Below, in pieces: positions 1 to 7,346 of a stretch of 64,000 nt of DNA. The notes below the pieces were generated by a model. The model saw only the letters and a program-made list of their open reading frames with translations, searched no databases and was not told the origin of the DNA. Position 1 is the first letter of the stretch. Every line of letters begins with the position of its first letter. This stretch comes from CALRQJ02 sp943370285 (GTDB taxonomy: Bacteria > Bacteroidota > Bacteroidia > Chitinophagales > Chitinophagaceae), in NCBI GenBank assembly GCA_943370285.1, contig CALRQJ020000010.1:62001-126000 (forward strand), in the 5' to 3' direction. The position numbers and the translations under genes were made by a program.

Positions 1-773
1 ATAATTGAGCCTGTTTTAAACTTACGATTAAATAAGTTTAAATCGAGGTCGCCTTGCAAATCAAAGGCAGGTATTTTACCATCTATTTTTAAAAACTCGT
101 ACCAAGTATTCTTTTTGGTTTCGGCTTCACCTTTAGCAAAAGGATGCTCACGAACCAATGTAAAACCAAACTGACCTGTACCATCATATCTTTTAGATGC
201 AATTAATTGATAGCCTTTTTTGCCACAAAAAACAATAGCACCAGAACCACCCATATTGTACTTACCTTGTACAAACATGATTTTGTTTTTGTTGCCACGT
301 ACTAAAGACAAAAATGTATTATCAAAATCATCTGGATGTTGCCCTTCTCCATTATCATAAATTATTACAGAAGTATTTCTTGGCAGACCATCTGCAATCA
401 CTTGAATTTCTTCTGCTTGCTTTTTACGGTGTGTAGGTAAGTCCCAATTTTTATATTCTGGAAAGAATGTTTTGATGGCTTCCTCCATAGACTTAGGAGC
501 ATTTGAAGCATCAGGTTGTATTCCTTTTTCTAAACATTTTTTAGTAAGTATTGCATCTATAGAATTGGTAACTTTTTCAACCAATGCTGCTATAGGATTG
601 GATTGCTGGTTTTCTATGATTCCATAATTGCTTTCATTACCACCAACTGGTACCCAATTTTCTTGCTTGAAAATTTCTGGTTGGCTTTGTATAATTACTT
701 CTATGTCTTCTTCTGTTTTAGCAGAGAATAATTTGTCAAATAATACTTTTAGGTCAATTGAGGTATCAAACAT
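1..773 (-). CDS. GHKL-fold ATPase, N-terminal part (cut by left edge)
   Basis: An open frame starts at an ATG at 773-771 and stays open to the left edge, giving about 257 residues of an incomplete protein. Three Bergerat-fold motifs are seen in order: an N box EKVTNSIDA (about residues 66-74), a G1 box DNGEGQ (about 140-145) and a glycine-rich G2 loop near GKYNMGGSGA (about 169-178). These are the ATP-binding motifs of the GHKL superfamily (Hsp90, MutL, histidine kinase, MORC). There is no signal peptide, so it is probably cytoplasmic. Stand-alone GHKL ATPases of this kind often occur in prokaryotic defence or DNA-processing islands, but the partner genes lie outside the window. The exact family is not recognised. 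Confidence 0.7.
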   Translation of the reverse strand, partial: MFDTSIDLKVLFDKLFSAKTEEDIEVIIQSQPEIFKQENWVPVGGNESNYGIIENQQSNPIAALVEKVTNSIDAILTKKCLEKGIQPDASNAPKSMEEAIKTFFPEYKNWDLPTHRKKQAEEIQVIADGLPRNTSVIIYDNGEGQHPDDFDNTFLSLVRGNKNKIMFVQGKYNMGGSGAIVFCGKKGYQLIASKRYDGTGQFGFTLVREHPFAKGEAETKKNTWYEFLKIDGKIPAFDLQGDLDLNLFNRKFKTGSI

Positions 774-1079
774 AGAAAACACTTTAAATTTCAATCAACA
801 ATATAAATAGTTTTCAGAATATACTAAAACAAATTATGTAGTGCAAGATAATTTTTTTGAAATTTGCTTTCATAGCCCACTCAAAGCCATAGATAAGTCC
901 ACCTAAAGTAATGGATGGTTCAATGTTATGTCCCCCGACGAGTCGGAGGGCAGTGACAAACTATCATATTATTTATTTGATTCACTCATTATTCGGCTAC
1001 ATTCCTTAACAAACCTTTAGTAAGCCCGACACAAGCATTGGCATCTTATTGGTATTATTCATTTTTAAAATTACCAATT
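774..1079. other. intergenic region without a recognisable gene
   Basis: This 306-base gap separates the minus-strand ATPase from the plus-strand gene starting at 1080, so it should carry two divergent promoters. I see no convincing -33/-7 pair and no credible ORF. The only structured element is a GC-rich hairpin at about 931-950 (CCCCGAC and its complement around a GAG loop), which stands out in AT-rich surroundings. Confidence 0.5.
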
Positions 1080-1466
1080 ATGAAAAAAATGTTTACCCTA
1101 TTGTTGCTGGCCGGTATAGTATCGGTGGCACAAGCACAACAAACAGAAGAACGTTCTAACGGTTATGACAACGACGATAATGGTGCTACCTACGACCGAA
1201 GGGGCAATGGTAATAGTACCAATCGAAACAACAATCCGTTTGTATGGCTCGAAAGAGAAAGAGACCGAGATATGGCTCGTATTAACAGAGAATACGACCG
1301 TAAAATTCAACGAGTGTACAACAGTTATTTTTCTAACCGTTTTCAAAAGCAACGCATGGTTCGCCAATTAGAAGATGAACGTAGAATGGAATTGAGACAA
1401 GTACAAATGGAGTATCAACGTAAATTAAACCGCATCAGACGCAATGGAAATAATCGTCATTTCTAA
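1080..1466 (+). CDS. small secreted, charge-rich protein of unknown function
   Basis: A 128-residue protein. The ATG at 1080 is chosen over the upstream frame opening at 1038 because it places a clean signal peptide (MKKMFTLLLLAG, cleavage after AQA) at the N terminus. The mature part begins with a low-complexity Asn/Asp/Gly segment. It continues as a very charged Arg/Glu-rich helix (roughly residues 65-120, repeated R-E-x-D and R-x-L patterns) and ends in basic residues. It is probably periplasmic, with a helical or coiled-coil rod. No enzymatic motif is seen. A strong terminator follows at about 1497-1545, so it looks monocistronic. Family not recognised. Confidence 0.7.
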   Translation: MKKMFTLLLLAGIVSVAQAQQTEERSNGYDNDDNGATYDRRGNGNSTNRNNNPFVWLERERDRDMARINREYDRKIQRVYNSYFSNRFQKQRMVRQLEDERRMELRQVQMEYQRKLNRIRRNGNNRHF

Positions 1467-1496
1467 ATACCGTATCGGTTTATGCGACAATAAAAT

Positions 1497-1545
1497 AAGG
1501 CTGTAACAACAAGTGCGTTTCACTTAGCGTTACAGCCTTTTGTTT
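1497..1545 (+). terminator. intrinsic terminator after the 1080-1466 gene
   Basis: AAGGCTGTAAC (1497-1507) pairs perfectly with GTTACAGCCTT (1529-1539). An inner AAGTG/CACTT stem (1511-1515 with 1521-1525) extends the hairpin, and a T-rich tail follows on the plus strand. Confidence 0.8.
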
Positions 1546-1594
1546 ATGATTTAAATTTTTTTCGCCGGGAAGCCTCAAAAGCGGTATACTGCTT

Positions 1595-1770
1595 ACGCCC
1601 TACTCCCTACACCCTAAGCCCTACGCCTTCCGCCCTAAACCTTTTTGCCACAAAGTCTCAAAGGCACTAAGGAAGCATGATGCTTTGGGCTTCCGCCCTA
1701 CACCTTCCGCCTTATACCTTTCACCTCAAACCCTTTTGCCACGAAGACTCCAAGGCACAAAGAAAGCATA
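1595..1770. repeat. two-copy degenerate intergenic repeat with CCCTA-like arrays
   Basis: Two similar blocks lie in direct orientation with a period near 93 bases. The long unit (about 1641-1678 and 1732-1769) reads TTTTGCCACAAAGTCTC in the first copy and TTTTGCCACGAAGACTC in the second, and both run on to AAGGCAC...GAAGCAT. Each copy is preceded by short units such as CGCCCTA, CTCCCTA and CACCCTA. A shorter, weaker third match starts near 1558 (TTTTTTCGCCGGGAAGCCTC). This resembles a dispersed non-coding repeat rather than a gene. Confidence 0.65.
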
Positions 1771-1774
1771 CTGG

Positions 1775-3817
1775 TTAGGCCTTTTTCGCCACCATCGTCA
1801 AAATAGTTGCAATACCCGTTAACTCATTGGTATCATCAAAAATTTCTACCAACCATTTTACAATGCCTTTGGGTATATCGTTTTCATCTCTTTGCTCTTG
1901 ACTAATTTTTTCTTTGCAACTGAAACGAATATAAATTTCCGTACCGGGATACACCGGCTTGGTAAACCGCAATTCATCAATACCATAATTTAATAATACC
2001 GGATTTTTATGGTAGCTGCTTACGAACAATCCCGCAGCAGCACTCATGATAAAATAACCATGGGCTACTTGTTGCTCAAACATGGTTCCGTTGAAATCGG
2101 TATCTTTTAAATGGGCATAAAAATGGTCGCCACTCAAATCGGCAAAACGGTCAATATCTTCAGCGGTAATCAATCTTCTTTCAGTTGTGATTTGGTCGCC
2201 AATTTGTAAATCTTCAAAATATTTTTCAAACGGATGTATATCACCGGTGATGCCTGTTGCCCCGGGTTGGTACACCTGACTAATGGCAGTAAGCATATCC
2301 GGACTGCCCTGAATGGCCACTCGTTGCATATAATGTTTTACACCGCGTATGCCGCCCATTTCTTCGCCACCGCCGGCACGGCCCGGTCCGCCATGCACCA
2401 ACAACGGCAAGGGAGAACCATGCCCTGTACTCTCTTTGGCACAAGCACTATTCAACACCAAAATTCTACCATGGTAAGCCCCGGCACCCAATACATATTG
2501 CTGTGCCTGTTTGGTACTTGCGGTAACAATACTGCTCACCAAAGAGCCTTTACCCATTTTAGACAAGGCAATGGCTTCATCCATATTGGCATAAGGCATT
2601 AAGGTACTAACCGGACCAAAAGCTTCTACTTCATGTACAGCAGTATCGCCAAATGGATTTTCGTTGCGCAACAACAACGGCGAAATAAATGCACCTTTTG
2701 TGGCATCGGCATCAATCAATTCCACACTATCTAGAGCGCCATAAATCAGTTGCGAAGAAGCCAATAGTTTTTGCACTTGTGCCAATACTTCTTGCTTTTG
2801 ACTTTGTCCGGCCAAACTGCCCATTCTTACTTTATCGTTCAGCGGATTGCCAATCGTCGTTTGTGCCAGTGCTTTGCCCAAGGCAATTTGTACGTCTTCT
2901 ATTTTGTTTTGTGGCACAAATATGCGGCGGATGGCGGTACATTTTTGTCCGCACTTAGTGGTCATTTCTTTGCGAACTTCTTTGATGAAAATATCCCACT
3001 CCGGCATATCAGGCGTTACATCATCGCCTAATACAATACAGTTTAGGCTATCGGCTTCCATGGTAAAAGGAACATTCTCTTGCAAAATGCGTTTGCCGCT
3101 TTTCAGCATCAATCCCGTTTGGGCAGAACCGGTAAAGGTGATGATATCTTGGTTGGTAACATGGTCTAGCATATCGCCTGCACTGCCGCAGATGAGTTGT
3201 AAAGCACCTTGTGGTAAAATGCCCGACGCAATGATTTCCTTCACCACAGCTTCGGTTAGAAAAGACGTAACTGTAGCGGGTTTTACCACTGCAGGTACAC
3301 CGGCCAATAAGTTAACGGCAATTTTTTCTAACATGCCCCATACAGGGAAGTTAAAGGCGTTGATATGTACGGCAACACCCTCTTTTGGTACCAACAAGTG
3401 ATGGCCCATAAACGTATTGAGTTTGCCCAACGGATGGTGTTCGCCATCCAAACAAAAAGGGGTGTCCGGAAATTTTCTGCGTAGCGAGGCATAAGAAAAT
3501 AAGTTGCCAATGCCGCCTTCAATATCTACCCAACTATCGGCTTTTGTGGCGCCGGTTTGGTAAGAAATAGCGTAAAATTTATCGAGATGATTTCTCAAGT
3601 GCAGGGCCAATGCTTTTAGCATTAAGCCCCTTTCGTGAAAGCTCATTTGTCTGAGGCGATAGCCATTTTTTCGGCCATAATCGAGAATGGCAGCAAAGTC
3701 TAGCCCTTTGGTAGATGCTGTGGCAATGGCTTCGCCATTTACTGCATTGAATAAAGTTTGACCGTTTCCCTCGCCGGTAATCCAAGAACCGAGGATATAA
3801 TTTTCGAGTGGTTGCAT
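1775..3817 (-). CDS. paaZ: bifunctional aldehyde dehydrogenase / MaoC-type hydratase (PaaZ-like)
   Basis: A 680-residue protein, almost the length of E. coli PaaZ. The N-terminal ~520 residues form an aldehyde dehydrogenase with catalytic Glu254 (FTMEADSLN) and Cys293 (KCGQKCTAIRR). The C-terminal ~150 residues form a MaoC hot-dog hydratase with the active-site signature DLSGDHFYAH. In the phenylacetate pathway this enzyme opens the oxepin-CoA ring and oxidises the resulting semialdehyde to 3-oxo-5,6-dehydrosuberyl-CoA, in the cytoplasm. No other paa gene is in the window. It may therefore work with distant paa genes or on a related CoA intermediate. It starts at an ATG (3817) with no overlapping neighbour. 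Confidence 0.9.
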   Translation of the reverse strand: MQPLENYILGSWITGEGNGQTLFNAVNGEAIATASTKGLDFAAILDYGRKNGYRLRQMSFHERGLMLKALALHLRNHLDKFYAISYQTGATKADSWVDIEGGIGNLFSYASLRRKFPDTPFCLDGEHHPLGKLNTFMGHHLLVPKEGVAVHINAFNFPVWGMLEKIAVNLLAGVPAVVKPATVTSFLTEAVVKEIIASGILPQGALQLICGSAGDMLDHVTNQDIITFTGSAQTGLMLKSGKRILQENVPFTMEADSLNCIVLGDDVTPDMPEWDIFIKEVRKEMTTKCGQKCTAIRRIFVPQNKIEDVQIALGKALAQTTIGNPLNDKVRMGSLAGQSQKQEVLAQVQKLLASSQLIYGALDSVELIDADATKGAFISPLLLRNENPFGDTAVHEVEAFGPVSTLMPYANMDEAIALSKMGKGSLVSSIVTASTKQAQQYVLGAGAYHGRILVLNSACAKESTGHGSPLPLLVHGGPGRAGGGEEMGGIRGVKHYMQRVAIQGSPDMLTAISQVYQPGATGITGDIHPFEKYFEDLQIGDQITTERRLITAEDIDRFADLSGDHFYAHLKDTDFNGTMFEQQVAHGYFIMSAAAGLFVSSYHKNPVLLNYGIDELRFTKPVYPGTEIYIRFSCKEKISQEQRDENDIPKGIVKWLVEIFDDTNELTGIATILTMVAKKA

Positions 3818-3919
3818 AATTTGTCGTTAGGCAACAAAGCTAACGATTGGTAGCTTTCAAAAGTTCAAAGGGCGGTACTGCAAACTTTATACAACTCAAA
3901 TTTGTGTAGCTGATTGTTT

Positions 3920-3957
3920 GATAAATAAAAAATGCCCTCCTTAGACAAGAAGGGCAT
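3920..3957 (-). terminator. terminator of the T9SS-sorted protein gene
   Basis: On the minus strand ATGCCCTTCTT pairs with AAGGAGGGCAT (one mismatch) around GTCT. It is followed by TTTTTTATTTATC, 18 bases after the stop codon at 3975. Confidence 0.8.
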
Positions 3958-3974
3958 GCCAATATATTGGCCCC

Positions 3975-6593
3975 CTATTGAACTATGATTGTAATTAGTT
4001 TACGTTCAGTGCCGGTGACAACCTGCATAAAGTAAGTGCCAGGGTTTAGCGAACTGGTATTTAGCGAATGTATGCCTGCTGCTTTGCCATTAAACCGCAA
4101 TCTTTCTTTTGCCAATGCATCGAAAATGATGATGTTGGAGGAGGAGGCAGTACTTAATTCAATCGTTAAGTTGCCTTTGGTTACGGGATTGGGATATACT
4201 TTCACTTGCATATTCCCGTCACGCCTTAGCGTAATTATTTTGCTGTACTCAATACTTCCGTTTTTGTTATGCACTTTTAGGCGATAGTGAATGATATTGT
4301 TGCAGGGCGTTTTATCAGTATGTTGATAGGTTCTTTCACCGGTAGCTTTTATATTGGCTGCGCCGCTAAAATGTATGCCATCACAACTTACTTCTAACTC
4401 GTATTGAAGTACGTCTGCTTCGGTATCATTTATCCAGCTGATAAGATTACCTTCTCTTTTAGCTGTTGCCGTAAACTTGCTAATATGAATGGGCAAAGGA
4501 CCTGTTGGTCTAAAAGCATAAAAACCGGTTCCATTTCCGCCCAATAATTCATCGTAATACAACACATTTATTTCAGTGCCTTTTGGTACCGTGCTATAAA
4601 TTTTTTCAGCTGTAGCAGTGGTGCCTGTTGCGGTATAGGTTAATTGTCTGTACCAAACTGTATCTCTACAAGCATAAAATAAAGTGTCATTATTCCAGGA
4701 ACCTGCTGAGTAATATGGATTATGAGTGGTAACAACATTACTTGTCCAAGCATTATAGACAGGTCTGCTTATGCTGAACATTATACCATATTCATAACCG
4801 TAAACGGTATTGTTAAATCCGCCAACAGCCATAATGGTATCTCTACTATGAATTACAATATCGTTGATACGAATGAGTGAGGAAGATGGACTGTAAATAG
4901 TTTCTTTGCTTACCGACCAACTTGTGCCATTGTATTGGGCTTTATACATTCCTGTAATGGGTGGAGAAACCGAGTTGTCGTAGTCAACACCAATATAGGC
5001 TACAATTTTTCCGCTGTCGCTAGTGATTTCAATATCGTTTACGTCAATATCTTGTCCGGTAGTGGAGGCATAACACAGCAACTGATTCCAGCTTGTTCCG
5101 CCATTCATACTGTAGAACACACCACCCCGATTATTGGATGGATCGTTATAGCCTACCAATACCACATTGGTCATAGAATCACTCACGGCAATAGTTCTTA
5201 CTTGTGATTGCCCGGAGAAGTTGTACGGTGCTGCTTCTGCAGTGAATACCTGTGTCCAGTTTGTACCTTTATTGGTTGTTTTATATACTCTAACATTTCC
5301 TACGTAAACACTATTGCTATCGGTTTTACCCACCATTTCACAAGCGTAATAAGGCGAGCCATCACCATTCGGAAACATTGGACTACTCCAACTTTTTGAA
5401 GCGGTATTATAGTTGCGTACATATCTTATGCCTGCTTTGCTAGCCAGCCAACCAAAATCTTTGGCACTACGCATATCAAAATCATTTACTTGCACTGCTT
5501 CAATACCTTCATCTATTTCACGAATGATTTCGCCGCTGTTTTTGCTCCAGCCTAAGCCTTGGTCAGTAGTACAAAGAATAACACCTCCGGGTAAATTGGT
5601 GCCAAGTGTAAATACAGCACCGTCGTTAGGGTGTGTTTCAAAAGAAACATTACCAAAATTAAACCAGGTACTTGCGGCCCCTTTTGCATTGCTGTATGCA
5701 CTGCCAAAATACACATAGTAGTTGCCGAGCAGTCCGGTATAGAAATCAATATTGTTACCAAAAGTTCCGGCTATGCCGGTATTTACACTTGTAAATACAG
5801 CGGAGTTAATGTTTCCATTGGCAACATGTTTGTTCATGTTATCACTTCCGCCAATAAAAATTTTGCCATCTGTTGCAACACCCATTGTTTTCCAGAAAAT
5901 AGTTGGAGATAAAACAGGACTAACCGATACATAGGTAGCAGGGAAATTTAATGTTGCTGCATCCTGATTAAACTTGTACACTTTAGGAGCAGTTCCTTGC
6001 TGAAAAAGATATACAGAATCGGCATTGTTGCCAATATGCAAATCAAAACTTCCGGCTATTGTTCCTGTTGTAGCTGCGGTATAATTTCCTACGGCGTCTA
6101 AACTACCTTTGCTTACATAGGTATTGCCCATGTTAAAACTTGTGAACAAAATATTATTGTCAACAATAGCTACATCGTTAATAGGTCCATTCATGCCTGC
6201 AGGAACAATTAGCGTAGCGGATAAAGCAGTGATAGAAGATGCATAGAGGTTACCCAAATTTATAAAAAACACTTTTCCCGATGCTTTGTGATACGCTAGT
6301 TTTTCTATCCCACTACCCAATCCGGCTGCAGCATTTGTCGATGGCAACACTGTAAATGATTTAATGCTAGCATTTCCAATGGTGAGTTTATTACCATCGG
6401 CATAAAAAATAGAATTGGCACTTTCGGTAGCTATAAATACCCTAAAGCTATCTACATAACTCCCAACTTTACCACCTGTTATGCCTTTAATGGAGCCGCC
6501 ATACACAGATTCTACATCGGCAATAAATGTTTGGGCCTGAATAGCGCCAATCAATAAATAGGAGGCTAATACAAGTGGTAATGCTTTTTTCAT
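3975..6593 (-). CDS. large secreted protein with BNR/beta-propeller-like repeats and T9SS sorting domain
   Basis: An 872-residue protein with a signal peptide (MKKALPLVLAS, cleavage after IQA). Residues ~30-690 are rich in short beta-strands, with photosystem-stability/sortilin-like repeats such as TTNKGTNWTQVF and MNGGTSWNQLL, typical of a BNR-type propeller. A fibronectin-like segment follows (about 715-790). The C terminus has the T9SS type A sorting domain with VYPNPVTKGN near residue 800 and a final ITIIVQ strand. It should be exported by type IX secretion to the surface or medium; substrate or ligand unknown. It lies downstream of the response regulator on the same strand, after a 135-base gap, and ends in its own terminator. 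Confidence 0.8.
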   Translation of the reverse strand: MKKALPLVLASYLLIGAIQAQTFIADVESVYGGSIKGITGGKVGSYVDSFRVFIATESANSIFYADGNKLTIGNASIKSFTVLPSTNAAAGLGSGIEKLAYHKASGKVFFINLGNLYASSITALSATLIVPAGMNGPINDVAIVDNNILFTSFNMGNTYVSKGSLDAVGNYTAATTGTIAGSFDLHIGNNADSVYLFQQGTAPKVYKFNQDAATLNFPATYVSVSPVLSPTIFWKTMGVATDGKIFIGGSDNMNKHVANGNINSAVFTSVNTGIAGTFGNNIDFYTGLLGNYYVYFGSAYSNAKGAASTWFNFGNVSFETHPNDGAVFTLGTNLPGGVILCTTDQGLGWSKNSGEIIREIDEGIEAVQVNDFDMRSAKDFGWLASKAGIRYVRNYNTASKSWSSPMFPNGDGSPYYACEMVGKTDSNSVYVGNVRVYKTTNKGTNWTQVFTAEAAPYNFSGQSQVRTIAVSDSMTNVVLVGYNDPSNNRGGVFYSMNGGTSWNQLLCYASTTGQDIDVNDIEITSDSGKIVAYIGVDYDNSVSPPITGMYKAQYNGTSWSVSKETIYSPSSSLIRINDIVIHSRDTIMAVGGFNNTVYGYEYGIMFSISRPVYNAWTSNVVTTHNPYYSAGSWNNDTLFYACRDTVWYRQLTYTATGTTATAEKIYSTVPKGTEINVLYYDELLGGNGTGFYAFRPTGPLPIHISKFTATAKREGNLISWINDTEADVLQYELEVSCDGIHFSGAANIKATGERTYQHTDKTPCNNIIHYRLKVHNKNGSIEYSKIITLRRDGNMQVKVYPNPVTKGNLTIELSTASSSNIIIFDALAKERLRFNGKAAGIHSLNTSSLNPGTYFMQVVTGTERKLITIIVQ

Positions 6594-6728
6594 GCGTAAT
6601 GGTTTTAAGGGGTATTATAATAGAAACTACTGCAATTGTTTGCGAGGTGAAAGTAGCCACTAGCATTAACCTAGCTTTCACCCAAAAGGATGATTTTGTG
6701 CGGTAAGCTTATTATAGGAGGTCAAATA

Positions 6729-7346
6729 CTAAACGAAGGCCCTTACTTTGGCTATTGCAGCAGTACGGGAGGGAACATCTAATTTGAGATAGATATTTGC
6801 AATATGCGTTTTGATCGTATTAACAGAGACAAACATTTGTTCGGCCATTTGTCGATTGGTTTTACCCTCATAAATAGACTGTAGCACATCAAACTCTCTT
6901 TCGCTTAGTGGCTTCAGTAATTGCTTATTGATGAGGGTAAGCGATAATTTGGGTTGTAGTAAGGTTTGCCTTTGGGCATGATTATACAATGCAATTTCTA
7001 AACCTGCCAATAAATCATGCTCGTCGAATGGTTTTACGATATAACCCGAAGGATGTGTTTTTTTAGCTCTATCTAGGGTTCCCCTATCAGCATGAGAGGT
7101 AAGAAAAATGAATGGAATATGATATTGTTCATTAATGACATGGGCTATATCTATACCATCCTGTTCCTCTTGCAAATTAATATCCATCATTACCGCATCG
7201 GGTGTGTTATATTGTAGTTGGTAAAATGCATCAGCTGCATTATAGACAACTGCCGAAACTCTAAAATCTATATTGTTTAGGCTCTGCTCTATATCAGCTG
7301 CAATTAACGGGTCGTCCTCAATAACCAATATTCGAATTTCAATCAT
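6729..7346 (-). CDS. LuxR-family response regulator
   Basis: A 205-residue two-component regulator. The receiver domain (residues 1-~120) has acidic residues D11-D12, phospho-acceptor Asp55 (VMMDINL), Thr83 (FLTS) and Lys105 (IVKPF). The C-terminal ~65 residues form a LuxR/FixJ helix-turn-helix (LSEREFDVLQSIYEGKTNRQ begins it, with FVSVNTIKTH as the recognition region). Its ATG overlaps the stop codon of the upstream kinase gene in an ATGA arrangement (7343-7346). The two are therefore translationally coupled and almost certainly partners. Target genes are unknown; the T9SS gene immediately downstream is one candidate. Confidence 0.93.
   Translation of the reverse strand: MIEIRILVIEDDPLIAADIEQSLNNIDFRVSAVVYNAADAFYQLQYNTPDAVMMDINLQEEQDGIDIAHVINEQYHIPFIFLTSHADRGTLDRAKKTHPSGYIVKPFDEHDLLAGLEIALYNHAQRQTLLQPKLSLTLINKQLLKPLSEREFDVLQSIYEGKTNRQMAEQMFVSVNTIKTHIANIYLKLDVPSRTAAIAKVRAFV

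Larger units (their letters stand above)
1467..1774. other. gene-free stretch holding a terminator and a duplicated repeat
   Basis: This 308-base stretch lies between two convergent genes. Its left part is the terminator of the upstream gene. Its right part (about 1558-1770) is low-complexity sequence made of CCCTA-like short units and two copies of a longer unit, described separately. No ORF with coding character is seen. Confidence 0.7.

Noticed and set aside
1595..1770. Repeat block as a CRISPR array
   Set aside because: Only two long copies, degenerate and without regular unique spacers; no cas genes in the window.
2847..3401. 184-residue frame antisense to the paaZ-like gene
   Set aside because: It is the complement of strongly conserved catalytic sequence, lacks any domain and has shadow-type codon use.
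3975..6593. T9SS protein as part of the glucan locus or a glycosidase
   Set aside because: No catalytic pair or CBM-like module is seen and it lies 28 kb away beside a two-component system.
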